Shown here in pieces: positions 43,631-52,362 of a stretch of 64,000 nucleotides of DNA. Every line of letters starts with the position of its first letter. Positions within the stretch are counted from its first letter, which is position 1. The notes beneath the pieces are model-generated. The model was not told the origin of the DNA, ran no database searches, and worked only from the letters and a program-made list of their open reading frames with translations. Source of the DNA: Acidiferrum sp963764675 (lineage in GTDB: Bacteria > Acidobacteriota > Terriglobia > Acidiferrales > UBA7541); the NCBI GenBank assembly GCA_963764675.1, contig CAVXTQ010000001.1, forward strand, positions 310,001 through 374,000, written 5' to 3'. Both the position numbers and the translations under genes were made by a program.

Positions 43631-46600
43631 TCAAGTGGATACATCCGGCGCCGTGCTCGGGAAGGTGGAGGATGCGCGGCGCATCGCAGACTTGCCGCTA
43701 GCCGACCGCGACACGCTGCAGTTGGGCCTACTCCAAGCGGGCGTGTTCGCGCCCGACCAAGATGATGGTTCCGGTAACCCATTCAGCGTGAGCGGCCAGC
43801 GTTCGGAGTCACTCACATTTTTGTTGGATGGAGCGGACAACACAGATTTCCTGAACAACACCATCGTTGTCAGCCCGAATCCCGACGCTGTCCAAGAATT
43901 CAAAATTCTGACTAACAACTATGATGCCGAGTTTGGGCGTTCCTCGGGCGGAATCGTCGATCAGGTGATCAAATCCGGAACGAACGAGATTCACGGAACG
44001 TTGTTCGAATTCCTGCGAAATGACATTTTCAACGCACGTGACTTCTTTCTGCCAGAGCGCGCGAATTTCAAGCGCAACGTTTTTGGCGCCACGATCGGAG
44101 CGCCCGTTCGACGGGACAAAACATTCATTTTTGCGGACTATCAGGGTGCGCGTCGTCGCGAAGGCCAAGTTGTCCCGACCATCACCGTGCCGAGCGCTGC
44201 TCAGCGCGGCGGCGATTTCAGCGAATTGTGTACACCGGGCGGAGGTAAAGCCGGCTTCGACGCGGCTGGCAATTGCGTCACCGGAGGAACGCAACTCGTA
44301 AACCCCGTGTCGGGTTCGAACTATCCCTTCAATCAGCTCCCGGTCAACTCCATTGCGGCGAATTATCTCAATCGTTTCGTACCGCTGCCCAATGCGCCGA
44401 GCAACGGCTTCATTACTTCGCCTACGGTGGCCATCGATGAAGATCAGGGCATTCTTCGCGCTGACCATCATTTTAACGAGCGGGACGTCGTCACGGGTAC
44501 GTACGTTATTGATGACCAGCGGCAGAGCATTCCGTTTCCTTTCGCGGGAGGAGACACTAATGTGGGCAGGAATCAAACCGTATCGCTTGGCTGGACACGT
44601 AGCTTCGAACGTGGATGGGTGAATCAATTCCATGCGTCAGTCAATCGCACGGCGAATCGATTTGCTATTCCGGACGACACGACGAGTCCCAATGCGCTTG
44701 GCTTCACCAACGTAAATCCCGATGATTCCGGCGGCGTGGCGCCACCGATCATGACTGTGAATGGTTACTTTGCGGCTGGCCCTTCGCCGCAGGGACCGAC
44801 GAAGATTCATGACATGACGTATCAATATCAAGACCACATCACCATTCCGATGGGAAGAAATGAATGGAAGTTTGGGGCCGACTTTCGCTTTGTTCAAAAT
44901 AATTTTGATTTTGATTATTTCAACAACGGAAGCTTTACGTACGGCCTGGATGTGGCCGGGCCAATCAACGGAACTTTCACAGGCAATGCGCTGGCGGATT
45001 TCGTTGCGGGATTTCCCGGTAACTACTTTCAGTTTTCGAATGCTGTCTATGGCATTCGAACACGCTCGCAGTATTATTACGCCGAAGATATCGTAAGGCT
45101 AACAAGCCGCTTTACGGTAAATCTGGGGCTCCGGTACGAATACAACAGCCCGCAGTCTGATGTTCACAACGAAATCCTGGGATTTTTCGGGCCTGCCGCA
45201 CAATCGACGGTATTTCCAAACGCCCCCTTGGGGATTTTGTATCCTGGCGATCCCGGTACACCGAACCGCGCGCTGGTATACCCCGACCGCAACAATTTTG
45301 CGCCCCGGCTTGGCTTTGCTTGGGATATTTTCGGAAACGCCAAGCTTGTTATGCGCGGCGGCGGCGGAATCTTTTACGATATTCAGGACGGAGCATCGAA
45401 CCTTCAGTTTGGCGGCCAACCGCCATTTGGGGGCGTGTCGAATATTAATTTCACTTCGTCGAACCTTGCTGCGACGTCGAATATTGTTGCCGACCCGTTC
45501 ACCCCGCTTGGTTTCATCAATCCGTTTCCATTCGCAAGCCAGGGACGCACGGGGGAATTCTTCACCCCTAAGATACCGTTCTCGTTTGTGACCGATCCCT
45601 ACTTTCGCACTCCGTATTCAGAGAATTTCAACTTCGGCTTCCAGTACCAGTTGGATCGAAGCACGGCCATCGAGCTGGCTTATGTGGGAAGTTTAGGAAG
45701 GAAATTGATCAGCGTGACGGACGTGAATCCGCCGCAGCCCGCGGTCGAGGCGGCTCAGCTCGCGAACGGATTTCTGAGTGAAGACTGTGCGCGTGCACTC
45801 GCTGGATGTGTGAACCCGACCACTGACCCTGACACTTCGCTGTTGGATATCGGCTCGCTCCTCACGAGCCAGAGCGTCGGGCTTTCTGCCAGTCATGAAA
45901 TGCAGTTGACGCTTGATCGCCGGTACCGAAATGGACTGTCGTTCCGGGGGGCTTATACGCTTTCGAAGACAACGGATTTGACGTCCGGCTTCCGTGCACG
46001 GTCTTCGGGATATACCGATCCGTTTGATCCGAGGCTGGACCACGCGCTGGCGGATTTCGACGCGACACATCGCTTCGTTTTCAGCGGGAGCTGGGAATTG
46101 CCGGTCGGCGATCGTTTCAAACGAAGATCCGTTACCCGGAAAGCTGTCGAGGGGTGGCAAGCAAACCTTATCACGACATTTCAGACGGGCCAGCCTTTCA
46201 CGATCTATTCGAACAACGACAACAGCCTGCAAGGGAATTTTTTGGATCGTCCCAACCTCATCGGAAGGATTACCAAGATCGACCCCAGGCGGGTTTCGAC
46301 GTTTACGGCCGTGAACGCGAACTGTGCCGGTGAATCCGCGAATTCGAATGGCGGCATTGTCGGCAATTTTTACTTCGACCCAACGGCGTTCGATTGCACT
46401 TTCAATTCGGATGGGCACCTGGCACCCGGATCGGTGGCTTCGTTTGGAGACCTGGAGCGCAATGCAGTACGCGGGCCAGGCATCAACAACTGGGATATCT
46501 CCTTTTTGAAACGAACCACGATTCACGAATCGAAGTTGCTGGAATTTCGGGCCGAATTCTTTAATGCGTTTAATCACGCTCAGTTCCTGAATCCCGACAG

Positions 46601-46685
46601 GAACGGCTTCGACGCGACCTTCGGAGAAGTCTCGCAAACGCGGGGACCGCGCCTCATTCAATTCGCGCTGAAATTGCACTATTGA
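43599..46685 (+). pseudogene. 5'-truncated Oar-type TonB-dependent receptor
   Basis: The open frame encodes 1028 residues (GTG 43599), but homology to Oar-type receptors starts only at VDTSGAVLGKVEDARRIADL (about residue 13), inside the region just after the carboxypeptidase-like domain. Signal peptide, regulatory domain and plug start are missing (about 130-150 residues compared with the receptor at 17379-20732). The remaining plug (FSVSGQRSESLTFLLDGADN, FGRSSGGIVDQVIKSGTN) and barrel to the terminal aromatic (RLIQFALKLHY) are intact with no frameshift, so loss was recent. Without a signal peptide it cannot reach the outer membrane. The junction abuts the protease fragment on the other strand. 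Confidence 0.75.
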
Positions 46686-46755
46686 GCCCCCGCCAGAACC
46701 TGTTGCAGTCGCCGCTCCCGCCGTAGCCGCCGCGTAACTCGGATATTGGTTTTAG

Positions 46756-47898
46756 GTGTTTCTAGCGTCTCTAGCTTTACGTAGAATCAACAACCTACAT
46801 CGGATCGGTGTAACAAAGGCGGAGGCCAGGACAACAGTGACAAGCGAGACGTTTGGCCAGACATTTGGAAAGATGCCCGATGGAGCGCCGGTCGAACTCT
46901 TCACCTTGAGCGACAGTGCTCTCGAAGCACGGATCATCAATTACGGCGGAATCATCGTTTCTCTGAAGGTCCCGGACCGAAGAGGCAACGCTGACGATGT
47001 GGTGCTCGGTTTCGACAAGCTGGAAGACTATCTTGCCGACAACAATGGGCCGGGTCCTGGGTTCTTCGGCGCCGTGATCGGGCGCTACGCTAACCGCATC
47101 GCGCGCGGAAGCTTCGTTCTCGATGGCAAGAAATATTCGCTGCCGCTGAACAACGGCGAGCACTCGCTGCATGGCGGGCCGCGCGGGTTTCACAACGTGA
47201 TGTGGAAGGCGAAGGCCGTCGAGAACGGCGTCGAGCTGACGTACTTGAGCAAAGATGGCGAGGAGGGCTACCCAGGGAACCTGACCGCGACGGTGCGTTA
47301 CGCGGTAGCCAAAGGCGACTTGCGCATCGAATACTCCGCGACGACGGACAAGAGCACCGTCGTCAACCTGACGAATCATTCCTACTTCAATCTTGCAGGA
47401 GGTGGGCGAGGCGACATTTTGTCCCACGAACTCGCGTTGCGAGCTTCGCGGTTCACGCCTGTGGATGCCGGCCTGATCCCTACCGGCGAATTGAAACCAG
47501 TTGCTGGGACGCCGTTTGATTTCGAGAAAACGACGGCGATCGGCGAACGGATTGATGCCAATGACGAGCAGCTTCGCCGGGGCAAGGGTTACGACCACAA
47601 CTGGGTTCTGGATAGTGCGAATGGCAAGTTAGCCGAGGCGGCGGAGGTGTGTGACCCTGCGTCCGGCCGAGTGATGCGCGTGCTGACTACCGAGCCGGGG
47701 ATTCAGTTGTACAGCGGGAACTTCCTCGATGGAAGCCTGAAGGGAAAGAGCGGTGCACGGTACGGAGTTCGCTCTGCATTTTGCCTGGAAACACAGCACT
47801 TTCCGGATGCCCCGAACCAGCCGAATTTTCCCTCGACGGAGCTGAAGCCGGGGCAGGACTATCAGACGACGACGGTGTTCCGCTTTTCGACCCGATAG
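46756..47898 (+). CDS. galM: Aldose 1-epimerase (galactose mutarotase)
   Basis: 380 residues from GTG 46756; the start is uncertain, since homology begins at about residue 30 (TFGKMPDGAPVELFTLS). Conserved blocks: INYGGIIVSLKVPDRRG, GRYANRIARGSFVLDG, NGEHSLHGGPRGFHNVMW (catalytic His), VNLTNHSYFNLAG (second His), YDHNWVLD and FCLETQHFPDAPNQPNFPS (catalytic Glu). It interconverts alpha and beta anomers of galactose and related hexoses. Placed after the alpha-galactosidase locus and before the arabinofuranosidase gene, it fits handling of the released sugars. Confidence 0.93.
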   Translation: MFLASLALRRINNLHRIGVTKAEARTTVTSETFGQTFGKMPDGAPVELFTLSDSALEARIINYGGIIVSLKVPDRRGNADDVVLGFDKLEDYLADNNGPGPGFFGAVIGRYANRIARGSFVLDGKKYSLPLNNGEHSLHGGPRGFHNVMWKAKAVENGVELTYLSKDGEEGYPGNLTATVRYAVAKGDLRIEYSATTDKSTVVNLTNHSYFNLAGGGRGDILSHELALRASRFTPVDAGLIPTGELKPVAGTPFDFEKTTAIGERIDANDEQLRRGKGYDHNWVLDSANGKLAEAAEVCDPASGRVMRVLTTEPGIQLYSGNFLDGSLKGKSGARYGVRSAFCLETQHFPDAPNQPNFPSTELKPGQDYQTTTVFRFSTR

Positions 47899-48078
47899 CA
47901 GCTGCCGATGCGGATATTCGCCTTTGCTTCGCTTTTTGAGGGTACTCCCCCCCGTTGCGACAGAAAGAGTGCGTAAGTTATTGTATTTATTGGCGTTAGA
48001 TTGGCGCCGTGGCGCAAGAGAGCGTGGAAGCCTATGTAATGAAACGAGTTAGATGCAGCGCGGCACTCTGCCAAAGAC

Positions 48079-48106
48079 AAAAAAAGCGCCGGAGATGACC
48101 GGCGCT
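48079..48106 (-). terminator. Intrinsic terminator downstream of the GH51 gene
   Basis: On the minus strand AGCGCCGG and CCGGCGCT form a perfect 8-bp stem with a 6-nt loop, followed by a run of T. It lies 144 bp after the arabinofuranosidase stop codon. Confidence 0.8.
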
Positions 48107-48205
48107 CGGGAGCACAGCTATATGCATAGGTATATTACCAAAAGGGTATGCATATGTCAAGAAAAAAGGGACATGGGGTGGCGTTCTTTTTGGGCCTGGG
48201 CGAAT

Positions 48206-48227
48206 GGGGCGCAGCATGCTGCGCCCC
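48206..48227. repeat. 22-bp perfect palindrome (GGGGCGCAGC / GCTGCGCCCC)
   Basis: Perfect self-complementary sequence with centre GCATGC, flanked by GGGCGAAT and CTACAACG. A strong cruciform or hairpin candidate between the terminator and the GH51 stop. Similar GC-rich palindromes are dispersed in many bacterial genomes; only one copy is in this window. Confidence 0.6.
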
Positions 48228-48249
48228 TACAACGGAATTGGGAGCTGTG

Positions 48250-49878
48250 CTATAGCGAACACTGGATGACGGTGTAAGAGCGCGCCGGCACTTCAAATTT
48301 GGTGCGGTTTCCGGAAAGGGCAGGTTTGGCAAAAGGTTGCGGAGCGACGCGCTGCGGTGCCTGGAAGCTGTTCACCGCCTTGAGATCGTCGCCTGTGAGC
48401 AGGGAAGTGGCGAGGACGCGAGTGGGAGGCTGATCTTCCCAAACCAGCTCGACGTCGTGAGATTTCGCGAGGTCGCGGTTCAGGATGAAGAGAGAAACAC
48501 TTCCGTCCGCGGAATTGAGCGAGCCGGCGACGTCCACGTGCGGTACTTGATCGAACCCTTTGACATCGTAGGTCGAGGACTCCACCAGAAGATTTAGCGC
48601 GGCACCGCGAGCGTATTGTAGGGCCCAACTGTAGGGATAGAAGGTAGTCTGGCGGAACAAGCCGTCGGGATTGGTCATGATGGGAGCGATGACGTTGATC
48701 AACTGCGCGAGGCAGGCGAGCTTCACGCGATCGGAGTTCCGAATCAGTGAGTTGAGGAGACCTCCGACGAGCAGCGCGTCTTCCAGGTTGTAGATTTCTT
48801 CGAGCAAGTGGGGCGCTTCGGTTTTGTGACCGTCCACGGCGTCGCCACGGCGCTCCCGGTACCACACGTTCCACTCATCAAACGACAGCCACAGTTTTTT
48901 CGGGGAGCGCTTGTGACCGCGGACAAGGTCGCAAACGGCAAGGGTCTCCGAGATTTGGCGCTCCATGCTCAGGTTCATGGCCAGGAACTTCGAGGAGTCG
49001 CCGCCCGTTGTTTCGGAATTGTCAAAATAGCGATGTAGCGAAAGCCCATCGACATAGTCGTAGCACTGCTCGAGGACCTCGCGATCCCACTCAAGATAGG
49101 TGGGCATGAAGGGGCCGCTCGAACCGCAGGCGATGAGCTTGAGCTGGGAATCGACGTAGCGCATTTGGCGTGCGGCGTCGGCGGCTTTTAGGCCGTATTC
49201 GGTGGCCGACATGTGGCCGATTTGCCAAGGGCCATCCATCTCGTTGCCGAGGCACCAGCGCTCAATCTTGTACGGCTCAGCGATGCCGTGCTTGCGGCGG
49301 AGATCGCTCCAACGCGTTCCCTTCGGCACGTTGCAATACTCGACCAGAGCGGCAGCTTGCTCGGCGGTGCCCGTGCCGAGGTTCAGCCCCATGAGCGGCT
49401 CGGTGCCAACGGCTTTGCACCAGGCGAGAAACTCATTGGTGCCGAACTGGTTGGAGTTGAGCGAGTTCCAGGCCTTGTCGAGGACTTCTGGGCGATCTTT
49501 CTTTGGTCCTACGCCGTCGAGCCAGTCGTAGCCGGAAACAAAATTTCCGCCGGGATAGCGAATGATCGGAACACCGATGTGCCGGATTTCGTCCATGACG
49601 TCTTTGCGAAAACCGTCGGAGTCCGCTAGCTTTGAGCCGGGGTCGTAGATGCCCTGATAGATGGCGCGGCCGAGGTGCTCAAGGAACGAGCCGAAAAGGT
49701 TGCGATCGATGGGCGAAATCGTGCGGCGGGTGTCAACGTAAACGCGGGCCGCCGCGGTGGGGCTCGGGGACGGCTTCGCCTGCGCGAATACCGAGCCGCC
49801 AAGGAGGAGATCGGTCGAGCATGCCGCTCCCGCGATGGAAGCCTGCTGCAAGAAGTGTCGTCTGGAGGTGCGGGACAT
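48250..49878 (-). CDS. Tat-exported GH51 alpha-L-arabinofuranosidase
   Basis: 542 residues from ATG 49878 (preceded by AGGAG), since SRTSRRHFLQQASIAGAACS is the Tat signal; the longer frame to 49944 lacks a ribosome site. Conserved GH51 features: IDRNLFGSFLEHLGRAIYQGIYDP, IRYPGGNFVSGYDWLDGVGP, the acid/base Glu of CLGNEMDG and the nucleophile Glu of LSFDEWNVWY. A C-terminal beta-sandwich (about 420-542) closes the protein. It releases terminal arabinofuranose from arabinan, arabinoxylan or arabinogalactan. A strong terminator follows. A likely member of the pectin/arabinogalactan locus, although transcribed separately. Confidence 0.92.
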   Translation of the reverse strand: MSRTSRRHFLQQASIAGAACSTDLLLGGSVFAQAKPSPSPTAAARVYVDTRRTISPIDRNLFGSFLEHLGRAIYQGIYDPGSKLADSDGFRKDVMDEIRHIGVPIIRYPGGNFVSGYDWLDGVGPKKDRPEVLDKAWNSLNSNQFGTNEFLAWCKAVGTEPLMGLNLGTGTAEQAAALVEYCNVPKGTRWSDLRRKHGIAEPYKIERWCLGNEMDGPWQIGHMSATEYGLKAADAARQMRYVDSQLKLIACGSSGPFMPTYLEWDREVLEQCYDYVDGLSLHRYFDNSETTGGDSSKFLAMNLSMERQISETLAVCDLVRGHKRSPKKLWLSFDEWNVWYRERRGDAVDGHKTEAPHLLEEIYNLEDALLVGGLLNSLIRNSDRVKLACLAQLINVIAPIMTNPDGLFRQTTFYPYSWALQYARGAALNLLVESSTYDVKGFDQVPHVDVAGSLNSADGSVSLFILNRDLAKSHDVELVWEDQPPTRVLATSLLTGDDLKAVNSFQAPQRVAPQPFAKPALSGNRTKFEVPARSYTVIQCSL

Positions 49879-50003
49879 TTGTGATCTCCTGTGCGCCGGC
49901 GGGAGCCGAAATTTCGCCCGCCAGTAATCGTTTACTCGCGCCACGGAAAAATAGAGCGTAAGCGGCGCTTTGTCAACCGTCCTGCTGGCGGCTGGGAAAA
50001 GGA

Positions 50004-50132
50004 AGGATTAACACAGAGTTCACAGAGGGCGGAACACAGAGAGCACAGAGAAGAAGGATAAGGAAGAAAGGAAGAACAAGGAAGAAAACAAACGATAACG
50101 CAGAGACGCTGAGAACGCAGAGGTTTCACAGA
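50004..50132. repeat. Purine-rich low-complexity repeat (CACAGAG, AAGGAAGA, GCAGAG units)
   Basis: About 130 bp strand-asymmetric sequence made of CACAGAGTTCACAGAGG-like, GGAAGAAAG-like and ACGCAGAGACGCTGAGAACG-like units, upstream of the GH51 gene and downstream of the next minus-strand gene. Purine-rich, without coding potential. A degenerate tandem array. Confidence 0.6.
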
Positions 50133-50145
50133 GAAGCAGCGGAAT

Positions 50146-51192
50146 TCAGGGAGTTCCGGATTCGCCGGGATTCTTGGTGGCGGTTGGCGCTTTCGGCTTA
50201 CCCAGTTTGTCGAAGTCTCTTACAAAGGCGCGCACTTGGAAGGTCGGCGCAATTTTTGTGTACCCCGCGGCGAGCTGCTCTTTGTAGTGATCCAGATACA
50301 AGTCCAGCGGATCGCCCGGATCCAGATCGTTGAGGATGATGTCCGTATCGGTCATCGTCAATTTTCCAATGCGGAGCTGACTGCCTTGAAGCGACACGTA
50401 GTTTGCATTCTGGAGCTTGGCTGCGGGCTTCTTCTCCTCCGTGCCGAAGTTCTCAACGATAGCGTTGCCCTCGATGCGTATGGCCGTCACTTTCCCTTCG
50501 ATATGAGGAGGGGGCAGAATCTGGCCCAGGTCGAGGATCAGATCGTTTTCCTCGGCTTCGACGCCTGGGACCTTCCCGGTTTTGATCAGATCGTCGACCT
50601 CCACGCCGAACGCGTTCATAAGCCCTTTCATCGGGACATGCAGAGCTTTGATCTTGTCGCTATGCACGCGCACTTTTCCATCAGGTGTTGGGCTTAGCGT
50701 CGCGATGCTCTCGAAAGGGATGTCGCCTTTGTCGTGGAGCTTGCCTTTGATCTTGATCTGGCCGTTCGAGATCACGACGGAGATGCCCACGAGCGGCGCA
50801 TGAGGCCGGGCAAAGACGTAAGAGTTGAGGATGTTGCTCAGGTCGTCGGGCATGACTGCAATTTCGGCCGCATCAACGCGAAGGTGGAAAGAATTCTTGT
50901 CGTCCAGCACCGGAAACTCATGGCTGCCTACCGGGATCAACGCACCGTTCAACCACTTAATGTGCACCGCGACGTTGTCCGTGAAGCGATAGTTAACGTT
51001 GCGCATGTGGGCGCGCACTGCGGCGTCTTGTTTTTCGGTGGTGGGCTTCGCCGGGGCCGCCGCCGGAGCCGGAGCGTTTTGTCCGCGTGAGACAGTGGGG
51101 ACGATGGAAAAGGCAACGAGGAGAAAGACGGCTTCCAGGTAGCGCCCGGGCTTCCAAGAAAGCGAAACGCTCAAGTCGTCGACGTATTGCAA
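50146..51192 (-). CDS. Exported protein of unknown function
   Basis: 348 residues. A hydrophobic segment (YLEAVFLLVAFSIVPTVSRGQ, about 18-38) is a signal peptide or anchor, followed by a Pro/Ala-rich linker (NAPAPAAAPAKPTTEKQD). The remainder (about 60-320) is beta-rich with alternating hydrophobics (VNYRFTDNVAVHIKWLNGALI; FHLRVDAAEIAV; ISVVISNGQIKIKGKLHD). This recalls lipid- or membrane-binding folds such as DUF2993/AsmA-type proteins but is not assignable. The gene at 51208-52071 ends 15 bp upstream, so they share a transcript. Confidence 0.65.
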   Translation of the reverse strand: MQYVDDLSVSLSWKPGRYLEAVFLLVAFSIVPTVSRGQNAPAPAAAPAKPTTEKQDAAVRAHMRNVNYRFTDNVAVHIKWLNGALIPVGSHEFPVLDDKNSFHLRVDAAEIAVMPDDLSNILNSYVFARPHAPLVGISVVISNGQIKIKGKLHDKGDIPFESIATLSPTPDGKVRVHSDKIKALHVPMKGLMNAFGVEVDDLIKTGKVPGVEAEENDLILDLGQILPPPHIEGKVTAIRIEGNAIVENFGTEEKKPAAKLQNANYVSLQGSQLRIGKLTMTDTDIILNDLDPGDPLDLYLDHYKEQLAAGYTKIAPTFQVRAFVRDFDKLGKPKAPTATKNPGESGTP

Positions 51193-51207
51193 CGAGCCTC
51201 CAGTGCT

Positions 51208-52071
51208 CTACCGATCGGGTGGTGGCGCGGGCGGGCCTACGGGCGGCGTGACTGTTCCAGGATCGGAGCCACGGCTCGGCACTACCTTCGTGATCCTCAA
51301 GCTCCTGAAAATGGTTGGCCAATATTCCTTCACCACGTTGTCCAGTGCACCGAAGCCAATGCGATAACCAAAACGGCTGAAGGTTTTCCCGGCGGTGCGC
51401 TCTCCATCTGGGAGGTAGCTATTCGCCAAGCCTTCGGCCATGAGCCCGCCCAATATAGCTGACCAGTTGAACGTTTGCCGCCCGTCGTCCGTGCGCGTGA
51501 CTACAACGCGTTCCACGGCATACCGTACCCGGCTGCCAGGACTGCCAAACAGCTTTACGAAATACCGCGGATCTTGATGGAGCATCGATGGCAGCAGAAA
51601 AGTGCCAAATACATGGCTCGAGGCATTGCTGGCCACCGAGGAGCCAAACCGCTTGCCGTAACCGCTCCATTCTTGCCCGTAGCCCGGAAGGGCATTGCGG
51701 GCTAGGCCGATCCCGGAAGTGAATGCCGAGCCCATAAACCGTGAAGGCGCAATGGTTTCATCGATGGCGAGCTCGAGCTTCTGTTTGGGTTTTAGCGGGC
51801 CTTTGTCAAAAGCGAGCTCGGGAAAGAAGACCGATCTTTTGCCAAGAATGCCGATCGTCTCTTTCAACGGTGTTTCGGATTTTTGTTGCGCCGTATCGGA
51901 CAGATCTGGTTTGGGCGTCGGAGCGTCGGGAAGGTTTTCGAGTGTCGCGGCGCGCTGCGCCTTGACCGCGCTGCCGCCCGCGAGTAACGCAGCCAATAGG
52001 AAAATAGCGTGAGCGTGCGATACGAGAATCCGTAAGCCGACAACCACCGTTAGCCCAGGGTTCCTTCTCAT
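51208..52071 (-). CDS. Exported conserved protein of unknown function
   Basis: 287 residues with a long signal-peptide-like N-terminus (hydrophobic about 20-37) and the sequence TLENLPDAPTPKP after it. The LPDAP motif recurs, to my recollection, in many acidobacterial secreted proteins. Gly/Ser-rich blocks with aromatic residues (ALPGYGQEWSGYGKRFG, FGTFLLPSMLHQDPRYF, FSRFGYRIGFGALDNVVKEYW) suggest a membrane-associated fold. The tail is Pro-rich. First gene of a pair with 50146-51192. Confidence 0.65.
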   Translation of the reverse strand: MRRNPGLTVVVGLRILVSHAHAIFLLAALLAGGSAVKAQRAATLENLPDAPTPKPDLSDTAQQKSETPLKETIGILGKRSVFFPELAFDKGPLKPKQKLELAIDETIAPSRFMGSAFTSGIGLARNALPGYGQEWSGYGKRFGSSVASNASSHVFGTFLLPSMLHQDPRYFVKLFGSPGSRVRYAVERVVVTRTDDGRQTFNWSAILGGLMAEGLANSYLPDGERTAGKTFSRFGYRIGFGALDNVVKEYWPTIFRSLRITKVVPSRGSDPGTVTPPVGPPAPPPDR

Positions 52072-52362
52072 GTCGATGAGATCCGTCGCTTTCTTGGCCG
52101 GGCAGTGCCAGGTTTGCGTTACAAGCTAGTCTCTTAGATGCCGCAAGTCTCGGCTTAGGCATCAGCGTTCGTTGTCTGCGGTTCAGAAATGTGAACATCC
52201 CCGACGCGCGGTGACACAACTTAGGCAAAACGGCTCTTGGGCAGCCTGATTGTTTCGGCCGCCGATCTAAGGCCCTCACGGTATCTCTTGTCTTTTCAGG
52301 CTGTGTTATGATCGGCTAGCCGCACGTGATTTGTTTCCCATCCTGCCGCGACGGAGGTACCC

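Larger units (their letters stand above)
47899..48249. other. Intergenic region between convergent galM and GH51 genes
   Basis: 351 bp with the GH51 terminator (48079-48106) and a 22-bp perfect palindrome (48206-48227). No gene seen. Confidence 0.5.

Noticed and set aside
43322..43765. 147-codon plus-strand frame
   Set aside because: Opposes the protease fragment and overlaps the receptor in another frame; no ribosome site.
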